NCBI RefSeq assembly: GCF_000373245.1
Contig: NZ_KB890750.1
Location: 772,030 to 832,219 of the forward strand
Length of the DNA stretch: 60,190 nt
Origin: Echinicola pacifica DSM 19836
Lineage (GTDB): Bacteria > Bacteroidota > Bacteroidia > Cytophagales > Cyclobacteriaceae
Direction: 5' to 3'
Shown: piece by piece, positions 26,297 to 35,762 of the stretch
Position numbering within the stretch: the first letter of the stretch is position 1
How the letters are laid out: each line of letters begins with the position of its first letter
Notes under the pieces: model-generated
Databases searched by the model: none
What the model was told of the DNA's origin: nothing
What the model saw: only the letters and a program-made list of their open reading frames with translations
Position numbers and translations under genes: made by a program

Positions 26297-29200
26297 GATT
26301 CGTCAGTTGCTGCTTTAGATTTGTTTTTAAAATGTGTGGACAAGGACTCGAACACCACATACAATCCTGGGATTAGGAAGATCCCCACCAGGGTCCCGAT
26401 CAGCATTCCCCCGGCGGCAGCCGTCCCAATGGTCCGGTTACCGATGGCCCCAGCCCCACTGGCGATCGTCAATGGGATAAGGCCACAGATAAATGCAAAA
26501 GAGGTCATCAGGATCGGTCGAAGTCTTTCCACTCCCCCATTGATCGCTGACTGCAAAATGCCAATACCGCGATCTCGATTTTGGATAGCTATCTCAATAA
26601 TCAAAATGGCATTTTTGCCCAGCAGGCCTATCAGCATGACCAGGGAAACCTGCGCATAGATATTATTCTCCAAGCCTGTCAACTTCAGCAGAAGAAAGGC
26701 CCCGAAAATCCCCGCCGGAAGGGAAAGTATCACTGGCAGAGGCAATAGGTAACTTTCATATTGCGCAGCTAGAAGCAGATAAACAAAGACCAAACAAATC
26801 GCAAAAATATATAGCGCCTGGTTTCCAGATTCTATCTGCTCACGGGTGATCCCCGACCAGTCAATATCGTAGCCTCTAGGAAGTGTCTCCAGAGCGGTGG
26901 CTTCCACGGCCTTGACCGCGTCACCGCTACTAAAACCAGCCGCGGCTTCCCCATTGATCATCGCTGAGGTAAACATATTATAGCGGGTAAGCTGCTCAGG
27001 GCCATACACCCGCTCCAAAGTCACGAAGTTGGAATAAGGCACCATATCTCCTCTGGAGCTTTTGGCATACATCTTCAGCAGTGATTCGGGGTTGGTCCTG
27101 TACTCGGGGGCGGCCTGAATCATCACCTTATACATCTGACCAAATCGAATAAAGTTGGACGCATAAAAACTCCCGATAAAGCTCTGCAAGGTGGCCATGG
27201 CATCATCCACGGATACGCCCAGCTGAGCGGCTTTGTCATGATCTACATGAAGGATATATTGAGGGAAATTGGGGTCAAAGTTTGTAAAAACCCCTGCTAG
27301 CTCCGGCTTCTCATTTAGCGCAGCTACAAAATCCTGCGTGGTCTGAGCGGTGATGTCCAAAGGCCCACCAGTCTTGTCCAACAGTCGCATCTCAAATCCA
27401 CTGGCATTACCAAAACCAGGCACACTTGGAGGCGGGAAAAACTGAATCTCCGCTCCAGTAATATGACTAACCCGATCCTGGTATTCTACGATCAGCTCAT
27501 TGACACTCTGCTCCCTATCTCCCCAGGAGACCAGGTTAATCATCCCCATGCCATAGGAGGCACCGGCAGTCTCAGTAAGCAGGGAATATCCGGCGAGGGT
27601 GGAGATGGTCTCCACCTCATCCAGTGGCAATAAAGCCGCCTGCACATCATCAAGAATCACCTTGGTACGCTCCACAGTAGCGCCCGGAGGAGTGGTCACA
27701 TTCACATAGATCATCCCCTGGTCCTCTGTAGGGATAAATCCAGATGGCAAAATACTGCTTATCCCAAAAGTGGCGATAAAAAACACGCCCAGAATTCCAA
27801 AAGTTACCGTTTTACGTCCCACGATGGAGGTAAGCACCTTTCCATATTTGCCAGAAAGCTGCTCATAGCGTCGGTTAAACCCATCAAAAAACCGCTGAAG
27901 GAAGCCTTTTGGTTTTCCCTCTTCTTGATGGTTGGGCTTCAGCATCATGCTACATAAGGCGGGGGACAAGGTCAATGCATTCACGCCAGAAATCACGATG
28001 GCTATCGCCAAAGTCAATGAAAACTGACGATAAAATATCCCCACAGGCCCCGTCATAAAGCCTACTGGCACGAATACCGCTGACATCACCATGGTGATCG
28101 CTATGATCGCCCCGCCTATTTCCTTCATCGCCGCAATGGTCGCATCCTTGGCATTCATCTTTTGCTCATGCATCTTCACATGGACCGCTTCCACCACCAC
28201 AATGGCATTATCCACCACAATTCCTATCGCCAATACCAAAGCAAAAAGAGTCAGTAAGTTGATCGAGAATCCAAACAACTCCATGAAGAAAAAGGTACCG
28301 ATAAGCGATACCGGCACCGCAATGGCGGGTATCAGCGTGGATCGGAAATCCTGCAAAAATATAAATACAACGATGGATACCAGAAGAAATGCTTCGATCA
28401 GGGTTTTGATCACCCCCACGATGGATGCATCCAGGAATCGGGAGACATCATACGAAATATTGAAGGACATGCCTGGAGGGAAGGTGCTGGCTTCCAGCTC
28501 TGCCATCTTTTCTTTGATAGCCGTGATCACATCCCGCGCGTTGGAGCCGGGTCGCTGCTTGATCATAATAGAGGCCGAAGGTCGCCCATCGGTAATAGAA
28601 ACCATATTATAATCTTCCGAGTCAAACTCCACCTCAGCCACATCTCTGATTTTCAGTAAGGAGCCATCTGGTAAGGCTTTTATGGTAATATTTTCAAACT
28701 CCTCCTCTGAATTAAATTTGCCACTATATCGCAATACATATTGGAGCATCTGAGGATCCTTGTCCGAGCTGATGCCGGATTTTCCTGGTGCCGCTTCCAC
28801 ATTCTGAGAACGTATAGCGCTGGTGATGTCTTGGGGAGAAATGTCGTAAGCCACCATTCTATCAGGATTCATCCATATCCTCATGGCATAATCCCGCGAG
28901 CCCATGATCTCAGCAAAGCCCACTCCATCGATCCTCTTCAGTTCCCGGAGAATATTGATATCTGCGAAATTATATACAAATTTCTCATCCTGGGTGGAGT
29001 CAGAACTCATAAGGTTCAGGTATAGCAGCATACTATTTACCTCTTTTTCGGTCATCACCCCTGCACGGATCACCTCTTCTGGGAGCTCATCCACCACCGT
29101 GCTGACACGGTTTTGGACGTTTACCGCGGCTTGGTCAGGGTCTGTACCCACCTTGAATACCACGGTAATCACCGTAATGCCGTCATTGGTATTCACCGAG

Positions 29201-29436
29201 TTCATATAGATCATTCCGGGTACCCCATTGATGGCTCGCTCCAGGGGAGTAGCCACCGCCTTGGCTAATACTTCAGCATTGGCCCCCGTGTACTGAGCTG
29301 TCACAGTCACCGAGGGAGGTACGATCTCCGGAAACTGAGTCACCGGCAGAGACGTCAAGGACAGCAGCCCCATCAAGGTGATGATCACCGAGATGACCGT
29401 TGACAAAATCGGTCGTCTTATAAATAATTCGAACAT
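26293..29436 (-). CDS. RND efflux pump, HAE1/AcrB family
   Basis: This 1047-residue inner-membrane proton-driven pump has the full AcrB layout: an N-terminal helix (RRPILSTVISVIITLMGLLSL), two periplasmic porter domains and twelve membrane helices. The proton-relay aspartates are visible in helix 4 (FALVLAIGIVVDNAIVVVEAV), and GLIPLTIASGAGAIGNRTIGTAA is the typical C-terminal stretch. It is the middle gene of a three-gene efflux operon, 32 bp after the adaptor and overlapping the outer-membrane gene. The hydrophobe/amphiphile class is clear; the natural substrate is not. No TetR or two-component regulator lies next to it. Confidence 0.95.
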   Translation of the reverse strand: MFELFIRRPILSTVISVIITLMGLLSLTSLPVTQFPEIVPPSVTVTAQYTGANAEVLAKAVATPLERAINGVPGMIYMNSVNTNDGITVITVVFKVGTDPDQAAVNVQNRVSTVVDELPEEVIRAGVMTEKEVNSMLLYLNLMSSDSTQDEKFVYNFADINILRELKRIDGVGFAEIMGSRDYAMRIWMNPDRMVAYDISPQDITSAIRSQNVEAAPGKSGISSDKDPQMLQYVLRYSGKFNSEEEFENITIKALPDGSLLKIRDVAEVEFDSEDYNMVSITDGRPSASIMIKQRPGSNARDVITAIKEKMAELEASTFPPGMSFNISYDVSRFLDASIVGVIKTLIEAFLLVSIVVFIFLQDFRSTLIPAIAVPVSLIGTFFFMELFGFSINLLTLFALVLAIGIVVDNAIVVVEAVHVKMHEQKMNAKDATIAAMKEIGGAIIAITMVMSAVFVPVGFMTGPVGIFYRQFSLTLAIAIVISGVNALTLSPALCSMMLKPNHQEEGKPKGFLQRFFDGFNRRYEQLSGKYGKVLTSIVGRKTVTFGILGVFFIATFGISSILPSGFIPTEDQGMIYVNVTTPPGATVERTKVILDDVQAALLPLDEVETISTLAGYSLLTETAGASYGMGMINLVSWGDREQSVNELIVEYQDRVSHITGAEIQFFPPPSVPGFGNASGFEMRLLDKTGGPLDITAQTTQDFVAALNEKPELAGVFTNFDPNFPQYILHVDHDKAAQLGVSVDDAMATLQSFIGSFYASNFIRFGQMYKVMIQAAPEYRTNPESLLKMYAKSSRGDMVPYSNFVTLERVYGPEQLTRYNMFTSAMINGEAAAGFSSGDAVKAVEATALETLPRGYDIDWSGITREQIESGNQALYIFAICLVFVYLLLAAQYESYLLPLPVILSLPAGIFGAFLLLKLTGLENNIYAQVSLVMLIGLLGKNAILIIEIAIQNRDRGIGILQSAINGGVERLRPILMTSFAFICGLIPLTIASGAGAIGNRTIGTAAAGGMLIGTLVGIFLIPGLYVVFESLSTHFKNKSKAATDES

Positions 29437-29468
29437 AGTCTAATCAGAAAATAAAGTGTAAGGATCTT

Positions 29469-30644
29469 TTAAAGGGAGTTATAAAGGGTATCATAAGCCT
29501 CTTTTTCAGAGACGGCTACCGGATTGATCGTTGATCCATCCTTCACCTGCTGGATACCATCATAGATTATGCTGTCACCTTCCTTGAAGCCTTCCGCAAC
29601 ATAAAAAAGTCCAAACCGCTTGATCGGCCTGAAACTCCTCACCTGCACTTTATTATCCTTATCCATCACATAGACATAAGTATAATCCTGAATTTCAAAA
29701 CATGATTTTTGGGGAATCAAAAACACACTATCCATCTCGCTGATCGTCTCTATCTTTCCACTGGCTCCATGCTTGATCAGACCGTCAGGATTGGGAAAGC
29801 GTACCCGGAAAGCGATGGATCCCGTGCCTCTCTCAAAATCCGCCTCCATGGTTTCCAACTTCCCTTTATAGGGGTATTTTTGGCCATCTGACAGGATGAG
29901 AGTCAGTTCTCTCTCTATTTCTTCCTCGCCCTGGGAATTCATTTTTTCACGCATAAATCTCAGGTATTCATTCTCATTCACCTTATAATAGGCGAAAATC
30001 TCTGAGATATCGGTGATATGCGTCATCAGTTCCCCCGTGGTCACGAGGCTGCCCGTCTTGAAGGGAATTCTATCGACAATCCCATCAAAAGGAGCCTTGA
30101 TAGTGGTGTAAGAAAGGCCCGTCTGGGCGTTATTTAGCATAGACTCCGCCTGCATGATTCCTGACTTTGCCATGTTTAGTTTGGCTTGCGCCAATTCTAA
30201 TTCGGAAGAGGTGATGATTTTCTTATCCACCAAAGTTTGCAGCCTTTCCACTTCGAGCTTGGCTGCCTGGGATTCAGCTTTTGCCTGCATCAGGCGAGCT
30301 TTATTGCTATTCACCAGCTCCTGAAGCTCCGCCGAGCTGAGTTTAAATAATGCCTGCCCTTTCTTCACATATGCGCCTTCATCTACATAGATCTCATCCA
30401 CAAAACCCTCTACTTTAGCGCGAACCTCCACAAACTGAACTGCCTGAATATCGCAGACGTAAGTCTGAGGCACTTCTATATTCTTGGTGGTAAGCTTCAT
30501 GATTGGAATATCCAATGGCTTATTTCGCTTAAGCTCTCTGGTCTTTCCGTCATTACAGCCCACCAGCGGCAGGTACATCGCAAGCAATAAAATGGCCCAC
30601 AAGGATCGTTTGGTAAACAATTGGTGATTTGACAGCATTCTCAT
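29469..30644 (-). CDS. RND efflux periplasmic adaptor lipoprotein
   Basis: The 391-residue adaptor joins the pump to the outer-membrane channel. The signal peptide ends in a lipobox, LPLVGC, anchoring it in the inner membrane. The biotinyl-lipoyl half motifs are VRAKVEGFVDEIYVDEGAYVKKGQALFKL and TIKAPFDGIVDRIPFKTGSLV. Between them lies an alpha-hairpin (NKARLMQAKAESQAAKLEVERLQTLV). A beta-barrel and membrane-proximal domain follow. It is the first gene of the operon. The upstream region has no clear consensus promoter. Confidence 0.93.
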   Translation of the reverse strand: MRMLSNHQLFTKRSLWAILLLAMYLPLVGCNDGKTRELKRNKPLDIPIMKLTTKNIEVPQTYVCDIQAVQFVEVRAKVEGFVDEIYVDEGAYVKKGQALFKLSSAELQELVNSNKARLMQAKAESQAAKLEVERLQTLVDKKIITSSELELAQAKLNMAKSGIMQAESMLNNAQTGLSYTTIKAPFDGIVDRIPFKTGSLVTTGELMTHITDISEIFAYYKVNENEYLRFMREKMNSQGEEEIERELTLILSDGQKYPYKGKLETMEADFERGTGSIAFRVRFPNPDGLIKHGASGKIETISEMDSVFLIPQKSCFEIQDYTYVYVMDKDNKVQVRSFRPIKRFGLFYVAEGFKEGDSIIYDGIQQVKDGSTINPVAVSEKEAYDTLYNSL

Positions 30645-31569
30645 AGATAGGTTGAGTTATAGTAGTGATTCTGATATTCCTTATTTTGGATAAGACATAG
30701 TTATCCCCTGATTTTTGGTATAATTTTTAAATTAGGGCAATTACAACTATTCCGTTCGAGGCGTCTTGCAATAGGGTGGATGCAGGATTAAGGCGTAAAT
30801 ATTATAATTACCACTAGTAAAAATGGTACATCAGTTCACAGAACCTTAAAGCCACTATCATCGCACAAGATGTATTTTGGGTCATTGATCAGCTCATTAG
30901 CCAATCGAATTTTCCCTCAAAGCAAGACTTTCATTGATAATATCCCTCAATAGTTTTTGTCCTCCCCGAAGGAAGAATTCCAAACGTCTAAAGATGATAC
31001 TACCTCATAACCTCTAATGCAAAAATATATTTTTTATAATCTGACGGCATATTTATTACATGATCGGTAGTTATTTTGTCCAAACATAAATCATACACAC
31101 GCAAAACCATCACTTTAGTAAGAATATAACAATTTGAAATACAGTAATTTATAGATTGAATTAATAGGAAAAGTCTATTAAAATATTTTTTCCAGTAAAT
31201 ACCCAATGGTTTATCGAAAATTTTATTAAACACTGATTAATATTTTCCAAAAAACGAGGCTAACGAAAGGTTTCTGTCCCTACTATCAGAAAAACAGGAT
31301 GGAATTTATCGCAGGAAAAGTAATGAAAAGGATAAACTAGGGGATACTAAATAGCAGTTGAAATTTATGAAGAAAAGCTCTGGCAACTTTTAAAAAACAA
31401 GAATTTCCAAGAGTATCAATTCTAATCGATCCGGATCAATTTTTATAGGAGGATGAAAAGAGAAGAATTCTAAAAAATGGCTATACCGGGGCAGTCTCAT
31501 AGAAGTGGATTTTTGGCGAGCACCGTCTCTGATCCTTTCGCCGTGGGGATCCCATAAGGACCGCTGGGA
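30645..31569. other. 925-base interval without a convincing gene
   Basis: The spacer upstream of the RND operon is AT-rich, with many stops in all frames. A 77-codon minus-strand frame at 31000-31233 looks like chance (basic/aromatic, low-complexity AT codons). The last ~70 bases before 31570 are more GC-rich and read, on the minus strand, as NPSGPYGIPTAKGSETVLAKN directly after the small-gene stop, which may be coincidence or a remnant. I see no repeat or terminator with confidence. Confidence 0.35.
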
Positions 31570-31773
31570 TTACCTGACCTCATCGAGGTCATAATCCTTC
31601 CCTATCCCCCAGCGCAGTAATTCATCTAATTCATAAACCTCCAAAGTGGCTAAGTCCTTCACCTGGAAATTATCTCTACCAATCTTTGCCATCACCTCCA
31701 GTTGGCGGTGTTCACCATAATTGGTAAAGGAATACACACGACCAACCCTCAAATTATCCAATGCAATTGCCAT
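31570..31773 (-). CDS. Small uncharacterised cytosolic protein
   Basis: The product has 67 residues, no signal peptide and no membrane segment. It reads as a compact beta-rich domain: LDNLRVGRVYSFTNYGEHRQLEVMAKIGRDNFQVKDLATLEVYELDELL split by short loops, then an acidic tail GKDYDLDEVR. Codon use and the balanced composition make it look like a real gene, and it resembles a type of small protein I have seen in other Bacteroidetes, although I cannot name a family. It is alone on the strand between two long spacers. The function is unknown. Confidence 0.65.
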   Translation of the reverse strand: MAIALDNLRVGRVYSFTNYGEHRQLEVMAKIGRDNFQVKDLATLEVYELDELLRWGIGKDYDLDEVR

Positions 31774-32214
31774 ATTTTAATCTATTATTATCTAGGTAAT
31801 ACTATTTCAATGATAAGCCAAATTCCCGAAAAATGGTCTAATCAGGAGCTGCAGCTATAATGCTTTGCTGGAGAAATTTAGTTCCCAGCTATGCAAAGAA
31901 AACATATAAAAGCATAGGAATCCTAATGTTTTTTGGCGGGCCACTAAAAAGGTAGATTTGAGCAGTAAAAACCGATAAACATGACCATTTTTTATTTTGC
32001 TGGTATAATATTCAAAAATGCGGTGCGGGCTAGGTTTGGGTGATGGAGGGGCCAATATCCATCCTATCTCTTTTATTTCATTGATTTTGCAAAATGATGG
32101 GGAGATAGAGAAAAAACCATTTAAAATTTTTAAAAGTATTTTTCATAACAAACATTCTAATAATTTAAGAAAATACTAAATTTACAGCCAAATCATTAAA
32201 AGTTCATCACAAAA
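31774..32214. other. Divergent spacer upstream of the serine-synthesis gene
   Basis: A 441-base AT-rich region that must hold the promoters of the small minus-strand gene and the plus-strand fusion gene. TAAATTTA about 45 bases before the plus-strand ATG is near the -7 consensus but lacks a convincing -33 element. No gene or repeat is evident. The 66-codon minus-strand frame in it looks like chance. Confidence 0.35.
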
Positions 32215-34107
32215 ATGACCACTGATAAAAAATTTATCATCGATTTCGACAGTACATTTACGCAAGTTGAGGCCTTGGATATTTTAGGAGAAATCAGCTT
32301 ACGAAATGATCCCCAAAGGGATGTAAAACTACAAGCCATAAAGGACATCACTGATCTTGGGATGGAAGGCAAAGTCACCTTGCGCGAGAGTCTGGAGAAG
32401 CGCATAGAGGTTCTCGGCGCCAATAAATCGCAGATTTCCGAGCTAGTGGAGGCCCTTAAGAAGAAAGTATCGAAGTCATTTCATCGTAATAAGGACTTTT
32501 TGCTTGAAAATGCGGACAATATTTATATTATTTCCAACGGATTCAAGGACTTCATCACCCCCGTGGTGGGACAGTATGGTATCAAAGCCGAGAATGTATA
32601 TGCCAATGAGTTTGTCTATGATGCCGATGGTAATATCACGGATTTTGACAGGGACAATTTACTTTCGAGAAATAATGGTAAGCCAGAAACCATCAAGACG
32701 CTGAACCTCGAAGGGGACGTATATGTTATTGGGGACGGATATACCGATTATGAAATCAAGGCCTCTGGGCTTGCTAATAAATTTTATGCTTTTGTAGAAA
32801 ATATAAATAGACCCAAAGTTTCATCCAAAGCCGATCATATCGCTCCAAGTTTAGATGAAATTTTGTATGTAAATAAGATGAACAAAAAATATAGCTATCC
32901 GAAAAGCCGCATCAATGTGCTGCTTTTAGAAAACGTCCACCCTATAGGTGTGGAGATCATGAAGCAAGAAGGCTACAATGTGGAAGTGGTCAGTTCTGCT
33001 ATGTCTGAAGAGGAACTATGTGAGAAAATCAAAAATGTCTCCATCATCGGTCTTCGCTCCAAGACACAAATCACCAAGAAAGTATTAGAAAATGCCAATA
33101 GGCTTATTGCTATTGGAGCATTCTGTATAGGCACCAACCAGATCGATCTGGAGACCTGTCAGGAAAAAGGAATTGCCGTATTCAATGCACCGTTTAGCAA
33201 TACGCGTTCTGTGGTAGAATTGGCGATTGCGGAACTTATATTCCTTATGAGAAATCTCCAGGACAATGCGGTAAAAATGCACCAAAGCATTTGGAATAAG
33301 TCAGCTTCCGGAAGTTTTGAGGTGAGAGGAAAGAAACTCGGTATTATAGGATATGGTAATATCGGTGCTCAGCTTTCAGTATTGGCGGAAAGCATGGGGA
33401 TGAATGTCTTCTATTACGATATCGTGGAGCGTCTGGCACTTGGTAATGCCACCAAAATTGACTCTTTAGACGAGTTATTGGAGACCTGCGATATGATCTC
33501 TCTTCATGTGGATGGCAGACCAGACAATAAGGATATTCTCAACAGAGAGAAGATCTTCAAAATGAAAAAAGGGGCTATTCTAGTTAACCTAAGCCGTGGA
33601 CATGTGGTGGAAGTACCCGCCCTTCGTGAGGCATTGGAGACAGGCCATCTTGCAGGTGCTGCGGTGGATGTATTCCCTTCAGAGCCCAAAAACAATGATG
33701 AGCCTTTTGAATCAGAATTGAAAGGATGTCCTAATACCATCCTGACACCTCATATCGGTGGTAGCACCCTGGAGGCGCAGGAAAACATCGCACAGTTTGT
33801 ACCAGGCAAAATCATCGAATACATCAATACTGGAAACACCTTCAACAGTGTAAACTTCCCAAATATCCAACTGCCATTCCTTAAGGATGCGCATCGATTG
33901 ATCCATATTCACCATAATGCTCCCGGAGTATTGGCGAAGATCAATCAGGTATTGGCGAATTATAAAATCAATATTGCGGGTCAGTACTTGAAGACGAATG
34001 AGAAGATCGGATATGTGATCACCGATATAGACAAGCAGTATTCCAATGATGTGATCGATGCCTTGAAGGAAATAGAAGGAACCATCAGGTTTAGAATATT
34101 ATATTAA
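32215..34107 (+). CDS. serA: Fused phosphoserine phosphatase / D-3-phosphoglycerate dehydrogenase
   Basis: This 630-residue protein joins two enzymes of serine synthesis. Residues 1-220 form a HAD phosphatase like SerB: the nucleophile pair D10/D12 in FIIDFDSTF, motif II IISNGF, the motif III lysine in NNGKPETIK, and motif IV VIGDGYTDYEI. Residues from about 235 form phosphoglycerate dehydrogenase: the NAD-binding GIIGYGNIGAQL near 377-388, LVNLSRGHVVE, and the catalytic His at 513 in LTPHIGGST. A C-terminal ACT domain (APGVLAKINQVLANYKINIAGQYL) could bind serine for feedback inhibition. All key residues of both halves are present, so both activities are plausible. The middle step, SerC, is not in the window. 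A terminator follows the stop. Confidence 0.92.
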   Translation: MTTDKKFIIDFDSTFTQVEALDILGEISLRNDPQRDVKLQAIKDITDLGMEGKVTLRESLEKRIEVLGANKSQISELVEALKKKVSKSFHRNKDFLLENADNIYIISNGFKDFITPVVGQYGIKAENVYANEFVYDADGNITDFDRDNLLSRNNGKPETIKTLNLEGDVYVIGDGYTDYEIKASGLANKFYAFVENINRPKVSSKADHIAPSLDEILYVNKMNKKYSYPKSRINVLLLENVHPIGVEIMKQEGYNVEVVSSAMSEEELCEKIKNVSIIGLRSKTQITKKVLENANRLIAIGAFCIGTNQIDLETCQEKGIAVFNAPFSNTRSVVELAIAELIFLMRNLQDNAVKMHQSIWNKSASGSFEVRGKKLGIIGYGNIGAQLSVLAESMGMNVFYYDIVERLALGNATKIDSLDELLETCDMISLHVDGRPDNKDILNREKIFKMKKGAILVNLSRGHVVEVPALREALETGHLAGAAVDVFPSEPKNNDEPFESELKGCPNTILTPHIGGSTLEAQENIAQFVPGKIIEYINTGNTFNSVNFPNIQLPFLKDAHRLIHIHHNAPGVLAKINQVLANYKINIAGQYLKTNEKIGYVITDIDKQYSNDVIDALKEIEGTIRFRILY

Positions 34108-34130
34108 ATCACTAGAAAAACCACTAAACC

Positions 34131-34172
34131 AAAGGAGAGGGAAATGATGATCATTTCTCTCTTTTTTTTTGA
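34131..34172 (+). terminator. Terminator of the serine-synthesis fusion gene
   Basis: A stem built from GAGAGGGAAATGA and TCATTTCTCTC, with a small bulge, is followed by ten Ts, just after the stop at 34107. Confidence 0.8.
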
Positions 34173-34179
34173 GTAAAAA

Positions 34180-34382
34180 AAATAAGACCCGGGCCTAAGA
34201 GTGTTACCAAACCCCTTTATAGACAAGATTTGAGCTGCCCTGACTTCGCAACCTTCCACTGTTATCCTGCTTCCGAAGAAACGAGGTCCCGACAGAATCG
34301 GGATGAGGCCTGGTTTTGAAAATAGGCTTCACTCGGCATTTTTGTTAATTGTGAAGTTGGAACATGTCTGTGACCCGAGCCT
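34180..34382 (-). ncRNA. Candidate structured RNA of about 200 nt (family not identified)
   Basis: This minus-strand stretch has no reading frame but behaves like an RNA gene. Its ends pair: GGCUCGGGUC (34381-34372) with GGCCCGGGUC (34195-34186), ten consecutive pairs including G-U. The next helix is UGUUCCAA (34364-34357) with UUGG-U-AACA (34210-34202). Internal hairpins are CUUCAC/GUGAAG (34356-34351, 34332-34327), CCCGA/UCGGG (34302-34298, 34292-34288), and a UUCG tetraloop near 34275. It ends in TTATTTTTTTT and has a good promoter. Size and closed ends resemble 6S RNA or a large SRP RNA, but I do not find the diagnostic SRP loop, a tmRNA tag or RNase P core, so I leave it unnamed. Confidence 0.55.
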
Positions 34383-34386
34383 AATG

Positions 34387-34418
34387 CAAATATACAAATA
34401 AGAATGGGGAATGGTAAA
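34387..34418 (-). promoter_or_regulatory. Promoter of the structured RNA
   Basis: On the minus strand TATATTTG (34394-34387) matches the TAnnTTTG -7 consensus. TTTA lies 20 bases upstream (34418-34415), at the -33 position. The predicted start falls at about 34381, exactly where the closing helix of the RNA begins. Confidence 0.6.
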
Positions 34419-34826
34419 TATTACCTTCATTCTTGGAATTCCCTTTTAGAACTCTTTGATATTCTGTGAAGAAAATACAAGATTAATGCCAGAGATGGGA
34501 TTTGCTTATCCAATTTGTTCGCATTAAATTGGTATAATGGATCAGAGCCAAAATCATGCAGTCTCTATTAATTTAATAGTCAGCGGATCAGGTCATCTAT
34601 ACAATAGCTTAATGCCCAAAATGCTCTATATAAAAAAAATAAGGCGGATAAAAACAACAAGATATTGCACCAAGCTGGTATTTCACTGGCAAATTTTAAA
34701 CATTACCCTTATATTCGCCTAAGATTAGAGAAGTCATAAATTTGCATTGAATTTATTTACAGATATAATTTTTAATTACTCTATCAAAAGAAGGTAGAGG
34801 AGAATCACTAAACAGCTGCTTAGGAC

Positions 34827-35753
34827 ATGTACCAAATTAAAAAACTGATCGTTTGCCTGGATCACACAGAAATGGACGTTACCCTGGTTAAGTTTGCATC
34901 GTTTATTGCAAAGATAAACCAGACTAAAAAAATCTACTTCACCAATGTGATCCGCAACCTTCAAATGCCAAAAGACATCCTAAAGGAATTCCCCAATTTG
35001 GTGGAAAACATGGTAGATGAAAGGAAAGGCCAAATGCAGGCTGTAGTAGAAAAACACTTTGACAAAAGTCATGAGGTAGAGTTGACCTATGTGGTCAAAG
35101 AAGGCCAACTATCCAAGAAGATATTGAAACTGGCGCATGAAAAATCAGCGGATATGATCCTGGTAGGTAGGAAGACCACCCTTGCAGGAAGTGGCGTGGT
35201 ATCGCAGCGACTGGCAAGAAGAGCCTCCTGCTCCCTGACCATCATCCCTGAGACCATCACTGCACCCAAGGTGGACAAAATACTCGTTCCCATTGACTTC
35301 TCCGACTACTCCAAAGACGCACTCGAAGAGGCCATCATGATCGCCGAAAGAAATGGCAAGCACGTCGAAATCGTATGCCAAAATGTATTCTCAGTACCTT
35401 CAGGATATCACCTTACCGGTAAGTCTTACGACGAATTTGCCGAGATTATGAAATCCAACTCAGAGGTAAACTACAAGAAATTCATTCGGAAAATAGATAC
35501 CAAGGACGTTAATATTACACCTATCTATACCGTGGATAATAATGATGATCCTGTGGAAGATATCATCAATATGGCTAAGGAACTTAAGGTCGATAGCATC
35601 GTAATTGGTGCTAAAGGTAGGACCGCCGCCACAGCCCTCTTCATCGGTAGCATCGCCGAGCGATTGATTCAACTCAACGAACAGTTTCCGCTCGTGGTCA
35701 CCCGACCAAAAGGTAAAAATGCTGGTATCCTTGACTATATCCTTGAAATTTAA
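34827..35753 (+). CDS. Tandem universal stress protein
   Basis: The 308-residue protein has two Usp domains in a row. The first begins IKKLIVCLDHTEMDVTLVKFA and ends near SCSLTIIPE (about residue 147). The second begins VDKILVPIDFSDYSKDALEEAI. The second half keeps the complete ATP-binding motif G-2x-G-9x-GS (GAKGRTAATALFIGS). The first has a degenerate version (GRKTTLAGSG), so only the second half is likely to bind nucleotide. Such proteins are cytosolic and linked to stress and energy status. The regulator gene begins 9 bases after its stop, so the two are probably one unit. Confidence 0.92.
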   Translation: MYQIKKLIVCLDHTEMDVTLVKFASFIAKINQTKKIYFTNVIRNLQMPKDILKEFPNLVENMVDERKGQMQAVVEKHFDKSHEVELTYVVKEGQLSKKILKLAHEKSADMILVGRKTTLAGSGVVSQRLARRASCSLTIIPETITAPKVDKILVPIDFSDYSKDALEEAIMIAERNGKHVEIVCQNVFSVPSGYHLTGKSYDEFAEIMKSNSEVNYKKFIRKIDTKDVNITPIYTVDNNDDPVEDIINMAKELKVDSIVIGAKGRTAATALFIGSIAERLIQLNEQFPLVVTRPKGKNAGILDYILEI

Positions 35754-35762
35754 TTCTGCTTC

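Noticed and set aside
24824-30644. Efflux operon as a recently acquired resistance island
   Set aside because: Base composition and codon use match the neighbours, there are no mobile-element genes, and it ends in a shared bidirectional terminator, so it looks native.
31000-31233. 77-codon minus-strand open frame
   Set aside because: It lies in an AT-rich spacer, has low-complexity codons rich in Lys/Tyr/Ile, no recognisable domain or signal peptide, and no partner gene.
31855-32055. 66-codon minus-strand open frame before the serine fusion gene
   Set aside because: No conserved-looking segment and an unusual composition. It probably lies in promoter sequence.
34180-34382. Naming the structured RNA as SRP RNA, tmRNA or RNase P RNA
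   Set aside because: I did not find the SRP GGAA-loop core in the right order, a CCA-type tRNA-like end with a tag frame, or RNase P conserved segments. 6S RNA remains only a size and shape guess.
34537-34722. 61-codon plus-strand open frame between the RNA candidate and the stress protein
   Set aside because: Its composition is typical of random AT-rich DNA, and it has no plausible domain.
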